NCBI RefSeq assembly: GCF_003718715.1
Contig: NZ_CP033465.1
Span: 1,860,001-1,924,000 of the forward strand
DNA: 64,000 nt
Direction: 5' to 3'
From: Clostridium sp. JN-1
Lineage (GTDB): Bacteria; Bacillota; Clostridia; Clostridiales; Clostridiaceae
A program made the position numbers and the translations under genes. The notes beneath the pieces are model-generated. The model saw nothing but the letters and a program-made list of their open reading frames with translations. It was not told the DNA's origin and did no database searches. Position 1 is the first letter of the stretch. Every line of letters begins with the position of its first letter. Positions 52,891-60,412 of this stretch are shown here, piece by piece.

Positions 52891-52936
52891 AAACACATCT
52901 TTATATTGTATTTTGTTCCAATGTAAAGATGTGTTT
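52891..52936. terminator. hairpin between T-box promoter and IS remnant
   Basis: Stem AAACACATCTTTA / TAAAGATGTGTTT with a 20-nt loop, then TTAAAA. It may end transcription from the IS remnant. The remaining 52937-53029 is AT-rich. Confidence 0.6.
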
Positions 52937-53029
52937 TTAAAATATGTAAAATAACTTTTGTAAGTGTGTATTTGTTTCAATGTTCTGTAAATTAATCATC
53001 CACTTATCCTTGGGGTATCATTATTTCTT

Positions 53030-54105
53030 CTATTCTTTACCTCGTAGAGGGTTAAAAATAACTTTTTCTAAGTAACTTTTATCTAAAGCGCATCTAAGTT
53101 TCTTCAAATTCAAGCTTTTCTTTGAAGTTTTTTCTTCCCTAAGTAAATTTAATGATAAGTGTCGTAAGACTGCTAGATTTCCAGCAGAATTATTCTTCCT
53201 AGCTCTACGCTTATCTTCGTTAAAAGAAACATCTAGAACCCAATGAAGTTTATTCTCTATGCCCCAATGTTGTCTCACATCCTTAGAAAACAATTCTATT
53301 GATTCAAGGCTAGTTATATAATAGCTACGTTCAAATGTTTCTTTATCCCCAACAATTCGCTCTCGCTCAACCATTCCAATTGATTTAATATTTTTCCGAT
53401 TACCTTTGTTATCTAACCATGAAATATCATTAACTAAATAATACTTTCTTGTTTCGATTCTTCCATGATTTTTTTCTTTAGTAATAAGTTTAAGTACATC
53501 TACATCTTTGATTTCATCTTTTATTATTGAATCAAAAAATAATTCTACATTATTATAAAGAGTTCCTTGACTTTTCTTTAATGCTAATATGTAATCTGCT
53601 TCTTTTTCTATAATTGCTTCAGCTATTTTCTTTTGAGTACCCATAGCATCAATAGTAACAATGGTGTTCTTTAACTCTAATAGTTCTAGTAATTTAGAAA
53701 TTGCTGTAATCTCATTGGACTTATCTTCTGTTTTGATTTGACCTAAAACTACTTGGTTTTCATTTGCCCAGGCACTAACCATGTGAATTGCTTTTTGATT
53801 TGAACTACCGCAAGACGAACCTCTTAGTGTTTTGCCATCTATAGATACTATTTCACCTTTTACTAAATTAGATAACTCTTTAATCAGTTCATTAAAACAT
53901 TTTTGAAATTGTTTAGGATCTATTTGAGAAAATACCCTGTTAAATGTGTCATGTGATGAAATTCCATTAGGAAGCTCAAAATACCTTCTTAGCCATTCTT
54001 CGCTTGCTTCTGAAAATTCTACAATACCATTATAGGATTCAGCACCACTAGTTATAGCACATATAGCTATTCCTATAATATCTATAAACTTATGCCTTTT
54101 ATTGT
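53030..54105 (-). pseudogene. ISAs1 family transposase, 5'-truncated
   Basis: DDE transposase of the ISAs1 (H-repeat) type. The continuous frame starts without a start codon at KRHKFIDIIGIAICAITSGA, then ISSHDTFNRVFSQIDP, IVSIDGKTLRG (first catalytic Asp), VTIDAMGTQKKIAEAIIEKE (second Asp) and HWGIENKLHWVLDVSFNEDK (Glu). About 25 N-terminal residues are absent because the sequence joins an IS3-type orfB at about 54106. The first ATG in frame (53782) is far inside the catalytic domain, so no functional protein is expected. Confidence 0.85.
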
Positions 54106-55022
54106 CATTTGTCTATATCCAAGAATTCCACCTTTTGCCTCATAGGCATCTTTTATTAGCAGTATCAATACTTTATTAAACATTTCATTTTTATTTTCTT
54201 TGCGGCTTAACCATTTATAATAAGAAGAGCGTGGAATTTCTGCAAATTTACATAATACCGAAATAGGATATTCTTTTTCATTGTGTATTTCTTGAATCGC
54301 CACATAAATATTTTCATTCTGAACTTGGCTTAAAATCGCCTCTTCTCTATTTCGTCGAGTTTTTTTAAGAATTCCATCTCCATTTCTTTTCGCTTGTTTT
54401 CTGCCTTTAACAGACGATTTTCAGTGCGAAGTTTTTCCAACCCTGACATTTTATCTTCAGGTTTAATATGACCTCCGCAGTCAAGCAGTCCTTTAACTCC
54501 GTTTGTCTTATATTTTTTAAGCCAGGTGTAAACCTGTTGGTATTATACTTGATATTTTTCAGCTGTTTGAGCATAGTTATTTTCATTCTCAATACAGCAT
54601 TTAACTATTGTAATCCGTTCTTCATAAGTGGTTTTTCGTCCTTTAGTCATGATAGTTGTTCCTCCTGTTCCAGAGGTTTTTAATTCCTCATGACTATTAT
54701 ACTTTATAATCCACTTTCTGAGTTGAGTTGTACTACGCATTTTATATTTAATTAAAATTTCTGGTACTGAAAGCCTACGTCTGAAATAATCGTGTACTGC
54801 ATTTTTCTTTATATATGAAGAATATTTTCTGCACTTATTATTTTCCTTAAATGCAGTAATTCCAAAAGTCTTATATAAACGGAGCCAATCTTTAAACCCA
54901 GATTGACTTACATTATATATACGACAGCTTTCTCTGAATCCATTAGTACCATTAAGATATTCAGTTACAATCTTTACTTTTTCTTCAAAGGAAAACTTAT
55001 GTTTAAATGACACTGAAAACAC
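54106..55022 (-). pseudogene. IS3 family orfA/orfB remnant, orfB truncated
   Basis: The 5' half of an IS3 (IS150-like) element. orfA reads HKFSFEEKVKIVTEYLNGTN with two helix-turn-helix parts, then an in-frame TAA after AEKYQV, then YQQVYTWLKKYKTNGVKGLL and a leucine-zipper-like ENRLLKAENKRKEMEMEFLK. orfB begins SQVQNENIYVAIQEIHNEKE in a shifted frame and ends at GGILGYRQMTI, where it joins ISAs1 sequence; its DDE domain is lost. Not functional. Confidence 0.82.
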
Positions 55023-55134
55023 TCCTTCCTAAGTAAACAAGTTTTATTATTTCACTTGTCTACCTAGGAGGGAGCATATCAAAATTAGTATAACAGTCAA
55101 TTTTTATTATGTAAACTTCCAAATGTTCTATAAT

Positions 55135-55857
55135 TTAATCTATTTTTTCACAAACTGTCTTAGAAGTACTATCAATATTTATTTCATTCCTATATTCTAC
55201 AGTTTCAATATTACAGTTATCTCCTATTGTAACATTGTTTCCTCTTACTATCTTTGCTGTAGTATTTTCAAGAAAAACATCATCACCTTCAATTGTATTT
55301 GCTTCAAGTCCATTACTATTCATAAAAAGGTTTAGCATTTTAACAAAAAAATGGCCCTTTCCTAATCTTACTTTTATATTTTCTCCTCCTATATCTTTTA
55401 CTCTACAGCTCCCATACATCTCTATATCAATATTCCCTGCATTTAGTAGTCCTCCTATTTTAAATCCACCTCTTGCATTAAAATTTTCTGCCTCACAGTC
55501 GCCATCTATAGAAACTGAACCTGATATTTGTATATCTTCTGTATGCAAACCGCCTCCTATATCGGAAGATCCACTTATTTTCACTTTTCTTGCATTAACA
55601 TCCCCTAATATATGTGAAGATCCGCTTACAGTTATTTCATTAGTATCAAGATCTCCTGTTATTTTAGTGCTGCCGCTAATTCCAACTGTTTCAGCCTTTA
55701 CATTTCCATTAGCAGAGGAAGATCCTGAGCACTTATAAGTATAACATTCTATATCTCCTTCAACTTTAGCTGAACCACTGATTTTTACTTCATTATATTT
55801 CCCACCGCTGATTTTTCCTGATCCAGAAATTTTCATATCGACTAATTTTTCTTCCAT
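55135..55857 (-). CDS. bactofilin-type polymer-forming protein (YhbE-like)
   Basis: 240-residue protein made of short repeats such as ISGSGKISGGKYNEVKISGS and ISGSTKITGDLDTNEITVSG, the right-handed beta-helix of bactofilin/DUF583 proteins, with a less regular C-terminal beta-helix. In Bacillus subtilis the BacE/BacF (YhbE/YhbF) homologues are needed for flagellar assembly. The start MEEKLVDMK lies 1 bp after the DUF4004 stop, with GAAGGGA formed by the end of that gene. Two-gene operon. Confidence 0.85.
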   Translation of the reverse strand: MEEKLVDMKISGSGKISGGKYNEVKISGSAKVEGDIECYTYKCSGSSSANGNVKAETVGISGSTKITGDLDTNEITVSGSSHILGDVNARKVKISGSSDIGGGLHTEDIQISGSVSIDGDCEAENFNARGGFKIGGLLNAGNIDIEMYGSCRVKDIGGENIKVRLGKGHFFVKMLNLFMNSNGLEANTIEGDDVFLENTTAKIVRGNNVTIGDNCNIETVEYRNEINIDSTSKTVCEKID

Positions 55858-55858
55858 T

Positions 55859-56506
55859 TTAAAGCTTCCCTTCATTATACAAATTTATTTTTGATTTTAA
55901 CTCTTCTACACATTCTCCAGCATTTACCTTTAATACAAGTACAGCTTCCCTTTCAATATATATTTCATTAGGTATTAGCATTAAAAAACATAATCCTACT
56001 CCAAATTTTCTTATAAGCACTACATCACAATATCTACCATCAAAATTTTTGTAGTTTTTTTCTAAAGTATCAAGTACCAGTTTTCCTTCTTCTAAACTTG
56101 CCTTACCAGACTTGATAAACCTATCTACAATACCCATAAATAATAACTCATTAAAATAAAATCCATTACTTTCTTTATGAGCAGTTTTATATAGATTTAT
56201 CGCAATCTGTGAAACAATGTTTTGTTTCAATACATCACTTTCTTCTAAAAATACTGTTGAAAGATTTGGAGAAAATATTCTTGCTAGCTCATCTAATGAT
56301 ATATCTTTTTTAAAACTTTTAATTTTTTCTACTCTTTCTAGTATTTCTTTTCTTGGAAAAAATGTTTCCTGACCTGTAAAGCTGGACTTTTTTATAAACC
56401 ACTCCTCAGGTATAAGATTTTTCCTCTTCCATCTATATAATTGCCCATAGGATATATCCGTTATTTTAAGCAATTCTTTTTTAGAAATTAGATTTTCTTC
56501 TTCCAT
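55859..56506 (-). CDS. DUF4004 family helix-turn-helix protein (YhbD-like)
   Basis: 215-residue protein with an N-terminal MerR-like winged helix: LISKKELLKITDISYGQLYR, then WKRKNLIPEEWFIKKSSFTG. The C-terminal part is mixed helix/strand of unknown role (DUF4004). It precedes a bactofilin gene as yhbD precedes yhbE in Bacillus subtilis. The start MEEENLISKK has GAGGGG at 9 bp. A palindrome about 45 bp upstream is a plausible autoregulatory site. Confidence 0.82.
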   Translation of the reverse strand: MEEENLISKKELLKITDISYGQLYRWKRKNLIPEEWFIKKSSFTGQETFFPRKEILERVEKIKSFKKDISLDELARIFSPNLSTVFLEESDVLKQNIVSQIAINLYKTAHKESNGFYFNELLFMGIVDRFIKSGKASLEEGKLVLDTLEKNYKNFDGRYCDVVLIRKFGVGLCFLMLIPNEIYIEREAVLVLKVNAGECVEELKSKINLYNEGKL

Positions 56507-56550
56507 ATGTTCATTCCCCTCTTCAACTATTTTATAAAAACAGTATAACA

Positions 56551-56575
56551 TAACATTGTTACATTAGCAATGTTA
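56551..56575. promoter_or_regulatory. operator-like palindrome of the DUF4004-bactofilin operon
   Basis: TAACATTG / CAATGTTA arms 9 bp apart, overlapping the region just upstream of TGTTATACT (minus-strand extended -10 near 56545). Likely bound by the DUF4004 regulator. Confidence 0.5.
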
Positions 56576-56686
56576 GTTGAAAATAAAAAAATTAGGAACT
56601 ATACATATATGTTGCAAAGTTCCCCTACTCAAATAAATTTTCTACTTCAGATTCTTGATAATACCTCATCATATCATATTTTAGCC

Positions 56687-57673
56687 TTATATAACCGATA
56701 CCTGTTGATAAACTGATTCTTTTTTATTTATTGCTGACAATACATCAAACACAAGATCAGGTTGATCCATCATCAAAAAGTGTCCTGCATTAGGAATTAT
56801 AAATATATCTTTATTTGGTGCTTTTATATCTTTAAAATAATCTTCAGCTATAACATGAGGAGCTTGCCAATCCCTTCCCCCCAAAATGTAATATACCGGC
56901 ACCTTATATTCTTTGGATTCTCTGCGTAGATTAAAGCCCTCAAGGAAACTGTGAACCTTTGAATTTGCCTTAAAAATCTTCATAAATGCTATAATATCGG
57001 AGAACTTAAAAATGGGGCTTTTAAATGCAGCTATCCAGATATCAATGCCTATCTCCATACCTAATTTGTATTTTCCCTGAAGCTTACGAACTACATTACA
57101 TTTTCTCAAAAACTCTTTATCAAAAACAGTTTTGCTGCCAGGATATTCACCTATACTTTCAAGCTTTTTCAATGATTTTTTATCATCTGCTTCTTCAATC
57201 ATTTCTTTAACTTTGTTATAGCCTACCTGCTCATTTTCCACCATACCAATAACCTGTCCAGCACCAATATAATACTCTACATCTTCCGGATGCTTTCTGA
57301 TAAATACCGACCCAAGAACACTTCCCCAGAAATGGCCAAATATAACAATCTTTTTCTTGTTATATTTTTTCTTAAGATACTGGATAACTTCAAATAAGTC
57401 CTGAAGCATCAACTCTATTGTAGGAAGTTTATCCGGATTCTTAGTCAGGGTCTTCCCAGCACCCCTCTGATCCCAATGAACCACAGTATATATTTCTTCC
57501 CATCTATCTTGAAATAATCCTGTAAATAAGGATTCCGCCGAACCCGGTCCTCCGTGTAAAAATAACATTACAGGATTATCAAAGCTTGTTCCTAGATGAT
57601 ACAGAAACTGATCTATTCCATTAATCCTTACATATTCAAAAGTACATATTAACCTGTTGTTTTTATTTCTCAT
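56687..57673 (-). CDS. alpha/beta hydrolase (proline iminopeptidase type) lacking the catalytic serine
   Basis: 328-residue protein of the prolyl aminopeptidase S33-like family: oxyanion motif LFLHGGPGS (40-44), HWDQRGAGKT, Asp in GGRDWQAP and His in NAGHFLM. The nucleophile elbow, expected GHSWG, reads GHFWG with Phe115 in place of serine (codon TTC). Otherwise full length and intact. It is therefore probably catalytically inactive, or recently mutated. Its start overlaps the MarR gene by 11 bp, forming one operon. Confidence 0.85.
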   Translation of the reverse strand: MRNKNNRLICTFEYVRINGIDQFLYHLGTSFDNPVMLFLHGGPGSAESLFTGLFQDRWEEIYTVVHWDQRGAGKTLTKNPDKLPTIELMLQDLFEVIQYLKKKYNKKKIVIFGHFWGSVLGSVFIRKHPEDVEYYIGAGQVIGMVENEQVGYNKVKEMIEEADDKKSLKKLESIGEYPGSKTVFDKEFLRKCNVVRKLQGKYKLGMEIGIDIWIAAFKSPIFKFSDIIAFMKIFKANSKVHSFLEGFNLRRESKEYKVPVYYILGGRDWQAPHVIAEDYFKDIKAPNKDIFIIPNAGHFLMMDQPDLVFDVLSAINKKESVYQQVSVI

Positions 57674-58235
57674 AATTTTTCCTCTCCTTTCTTTGATTTT
57701 TTCTTATATTTTCAAATTCCTTTAATATTCTTGCTGCGTCATCTTTCTGACTTTCATCTACTTTTAAATTACTATCTTCTTCAAAGCCATCTTGTTCTTC
57801 ACCATCAAATCGATACAGTTTTTTCAGCATTCCCCAAATAGTTTCTAGCTCTTCAGTTGAAAAATCCTTAAAAAGCTGTGCCATAAAGAATATTCCTCTT
57901 TCTGAAACTTGATACAATACCTGCTTTCCAGTTTCCGTAATTATTACATTAACAGCACGTCTATCTTCAGGATTAGGCATAACATCAACATATCCCTTTT
58001 TCTGCATGACAGTAACAATTTGTTTTACATTTTGTTTAGTGGAACCAAGCTTTCTTGCAATATTATTAAAGGTAGTTTTACCTTCAGATAAATGAGCAAT
58101 TGCAACCATGGTCATATACTGCCTTGAAGTCAAATTTCCAAGGTATTCATCTCCTCTTACCTGAAGCTTATTGGCCAGTGAAAATAACGTTGCATAGGTT
58201 TGTTCCATTAAAAATATTTCTCTATATGTATCCAT
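57663..58235 (-). CDS. MarR family transcriptional regulator
   Basis: 190-residue winged-helix repressor. LTSRQYMTMVAIAHLSEGKT, NNIARKLGSTKQNVKQIVTV (recognition helix) and MQKKGYVDVMPNPEDRRAVN (wing with D-x-R) are typical of MarR. A charged C-terminal tail of about 40 residues is longer than usual. Two palindromic sites lie directly upstream. Controls itself and the downstream hydrolase, by inference. Confidence 0.9.
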   Translation of the reverse strand: MDTYREIFLMEQTYATLFSLANKLQVRGDEYLGNLTSRQYMTMVAIAHLSEGKTTFNNIARKLGSTKQNVKQIVTVMQKKGYVDVMPNPEDRRAVNVIITETGKQVLYQVSERGIFFMAQLFKDFSTEELETIWGMLKKLYRFDGEEQDGFEEDSNLKVDESQKDDAARILKEFENIRKNQRKERKNYEK

Positions 58236-58252
58236 AAAAGTTTTTCCTCCTA

Positions 58253-58272
58253 TAAGACAATATATTGTCTTA
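58253..58272. promoter_or_regulatory. MarR operator 1
   Basis: Perfect 20-bp palindrome TAAGACAATATATTGTCTTA beginning 18 bp before the marR start codon, overlapping the leader. Confidence 0.75.
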
Positions 58273-58298
58273 CTATAGTTTAATAATATTTTTTATAT

Positions 58299-58316
58299 TT
58301 GTCAATATATTGTCTA
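58299..58316. promoter_or_regulatory. MarR operator 2
   Basis: TTGTCAATATATTGTCTA, a slightly degenerate copy of operator 1, 45 bp away centre to centre. Confidence 0.65.
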
Positions 58317-58386
58317 TTATTTTATTATATAATCCAGCAAATAATAAGATGTACCAGTCCTTATTATTCTTTGATCAATAAATCTT

Positions 58387-58417
58387 ACTTAGTGGGAGTT
58401 TGTTTCTCCCACTAAGT
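58387..58417. terminator. orphan hairpin
   Basis: Perfect 12-bp stem ACTTAGTGGGAG / CTCCCACTAAGT with a 7-nt loop, in the gap between marR and the broken phosphatase. No gene now ends here; it may be the terminator of a deleted gene. Confidence 0.5.
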
Positions 58418-58459
58418 TTAGATAAATATTTTCCACTTACTACAGGCTTAGCCTTGATT

Positions 58460-58488
58460 TTGTGTCCATAGTAAAGTCATGTTATAAT
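58460..58488 (+). promoter_or_regulatory. promoter of the tyrosine phosphatase pseudogene
   Basis: TTGTGT, 17-bp spacer, TATAAT with an extended TG, ending 53 bp before the ATG. Confidence 0.55.
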
Positions 58489-58541
58489 CTATTTGTTATG
58501 TTAATTCAAAGCAAGAATATTATTTAAACGAGGTATAGTAT

Positions 58542-58854
58542 ATGATTGGAATAATGTTTGTATGTCACAGCAACATATGCCGTTCAGCTCACCAAATTAG
58601 ATTATCAGAAGTATGATTATATCATAGGAATGAAGGAGTATAATATAAGAAATATTCTCAGAGTAATTGGACAAGATCCTGAAAACAAAGTTATAAAACT
58701 TCTTCATTTTTCAGCTACTTCAGGTGACATTGCAGATCCCTGGTACACAGGTAATTTCGACGAAACCTATGATGATATAAAAGCGAATTGTGAATCTCTT
58801 TTAAAATACATATCAAATAAAGCTTCATATAAAAATGCTTCATGCTTGATATAA
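58542..58854 (+). pseudogene. low-molecular-weight protein-tyrosine phosphatase with internal deletion
   Basis: The gene starts normally (AACGAGG site, ATG) and encodes MIGIMFVCHSNICRSA, the phosphatase loop C-x5-R-S. Directly after it the reading frame shifts to QLTKLDYQKYDYIIGMKEYN, FSATSGDIADPWYTGNF and the normal C-terminus. About 60-70 residues between the loop and QLTK are missing and the frame is broken, so an internal deletion inactivated the gene. Confidence 0.85.
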
Positions 58855-58907
58855 CAAAGGTGAAACTTATAATCAATTAAATTCTTATTTCTCTCATTAT
58901 TTACTTC

Positions 58908-59087
58908 TTAAGTTAATTCTTTTATCTTATTTTTAAGATCTTCATATATTACCTACTCATAGACCCCATCCTTTATCACAGAGTTGACACCCCTCTGCTA
59001 CCACAGCTATAGTATTCCTTTTTCGTCTAATATAGTGGCTTCAATTTCACTTAATATTTTTTCACTAATACTATTCGAATGTACAAT
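58908..59087 (-). pseudogene. decayed coding fragment with three in-frame stops
   Basis: A 60-codon minus-strand frame reads ISEKILSEIEATILDEKGIL, then TAG, LW, TAG, QRGVNSVIKDGVYE, TAG, VIYEDLKNKIKELT and TAA. The steady protein-like composition on both sides of the stops suggests a dead gene. The family is not recognised. Confidence 0.35.
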
Positions 59088-59274
59088 ATTTCAATACATA
59101 GTTTTCCCAATTTACATTCATATGTGCATATCATACCGTATCATTACATTTTTATCAAAAATAAGGTACATATTGATACCTGAGCCATAAAAGGTTTTGA
59201 AATTTTGTATGATAAGTAGTTTTATGATATAATTACCCATTGTCGTTAAACAATGACTAAATAAAAAATGTAAA

Positions 59275-59397
59275 GTGAGTAATGGACTTAATGCTTGGTT
59301 GAAAGAACTTAACATTGAATATAGTTGGATTAATAGTGAAGAAACTGGTTGGGATAAATTGATTATAACTGGATTTGGATTATATAAGCAGAAATAA
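59275..59397 (+). pseudogene. C-terminal gene fragment, possibly methyltransferase
   Basis: 41 codons from a GTG read SNGLNAWLKELNIEYSWINS and EETGWDKLIITGFGLYKQK before TAA. It resembles the end of a class I methyltransferase-like protein, but this is uncertain. No upstream domain is left. The rest of 58855-59614 is AT-rich with a short hairpin near 59417-59440. Confidence 0.35.
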
Positions 59398-59520
59398 ACA
59401 GAGTTCTTGGTTTCAGGTGGAGTTTTTTTCTCCATCTGAGTCTTATTAACAGTATTCTTAGTGTCTTTAGCACTTAGCATACGTTATCCTTATAGTTTTG
59501 GTTACAAATATTACATTTTG

Positions 59521-59540
59521 CTAGTGTATCGATACATTAG
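59521..59540. promoter_or_regulatory. operator-like palindrome upstream of the ECF S component
   Basis: CTAGTGTATCGATACATTAG is a 20-bp inverted repeat with one mismatched pair, 20 bp upstream of a TATAAT at 59561-59566. Confidence 0.5.
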
Positions 59541-59614
59541 TTATGTCATCCTTCTAATGCTATAATATCCGTAATGTTTTAGTAAAATACCATTTATTAC
59601 AAAGAGGACATTAT

Positions 59615-60241
59615 ATGAGAAACAAAAATTCAAGACTAATCAAATTAATTCAAACTGCATTATTAGCAGCATTATGTTTTATATCATTTACTTTTCTTCA
59701 AATTAAAATTCCAGTGCCAGGAGGAGATGCAACTTCATTACATGTGGGCAATGCCTTCTGTATACTTGCTGCTTTACTTCTCGGCGGATGGTATGGCGGA
59801 CTTGCTGGAGCTATAGGAATGACACTATCAGATCTTTTAGATCCCGTATATATTTTAGGAGCACCTAAAACCTTTGTATTAAAATTGTGCATTGGATTGA
59901 TAACAGGGTTAATTGCCCATAATTATGCTAAAATAAACGATAGTAATGATAAAGCTTATGTTCTTAAATGGGCCATTATTGCTTCAGCTTGTGGACTCGC
60001 ATTTAATGTAACTTTTGATCCTATTGTAGGATACTTTTACAAGCAGTACATCCTGGGACAACCCCAAAAAGCAGCATTAATTTTAACAAAATTTAATGCA
60101 GTTACTACACTTATCAACGCAGTAGTCTCTATAATATTAGTAAGTCTTATTTATAGTGCCCTAATCCCAATTTTAAAAAAATCAGGACTTTTATTAACAG
60201 AAGAAAAGAGAATAAAATCAGACAATAAAAAAGCCTCTTAA
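59615..60241 (+). CDS. ECF transporter S component
   Basis: Vitamin-binding membrane subunit of 208 residues with six helices. IKIPVPGGDATSLHVGNAFC and LGGWYGGLAGAIGMTLSDLL are ECF S-component signatures; LDPVYILGAPKTFVLKLCIG follows. The substrate (for example a flavin or thiamin-related compound) is not clear. AGAGGA precedes the ATG. Monocistronic. It differs from the S components at 34322 and 39263, giving three in one window. Confidence 0.85.
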   Translation: MRNKNSRLIKLIQTALLAALCFISFTFLQIKIPVPGGDATSLHVGNAFCILAALLLGGWYGGLAGAIGMTLSDLLDPVYILGAPKTFVLKLCIGLITGLIAHNYAKINDSNDKAYVLKWAIIASACGLAFNVTFDPIVGYFYKQYILGQPQKAALILTKFNAVTTLINAVVSIILVSLIYSALIPILKKSGLLLTEEKRIKSDNKKAS

Positions 60242-60251
60242 TCAGCAAAAA

Positions 60252-60298
60252 TAACTTCTTATAGGCAGAACTCTGTTTATTCCATCTATAAGAAGTTT
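60252..60298. terminator. terminator after the ECF S component
   Basis: Stem AACTTCTTATAG / CTATAAGAAGTT followed by TTACAAG, between convergent genes. Confidence 0.7.
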
Positions 60299-60412
60299 TA
60301 CAAGTTTCATTACTTATTATAAATCCACTTATCTGATTGGCTACCTACTGTAACACTCCCACGCACTTTGATAGAAAAGCAGATATCATTTAATTGGTGG
60401 TTACACTTGGTA

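Larger units (their letters stand above)
53000..55080. mobile_element. nested or joined IS remnants (ISAs1 into IS3)
   Basis: Composite region of two dead insertion sequences on the same strand. On the right side, 55026-55077 contains an inverted pair (CTCCTTCCTAAGTAAACAAG and CTTGTCTACCTAGGAGGGAG) that probably includes the IS3-type left terminal repeat. Exact ends on the left cannot be set by eye. Confidence 0.7.

Noticed and set aside
53000-55080. Active composite transposon
   Set aside because: Both transposases are truncated, no matched outer ends were found and no cargo gene lies inside.
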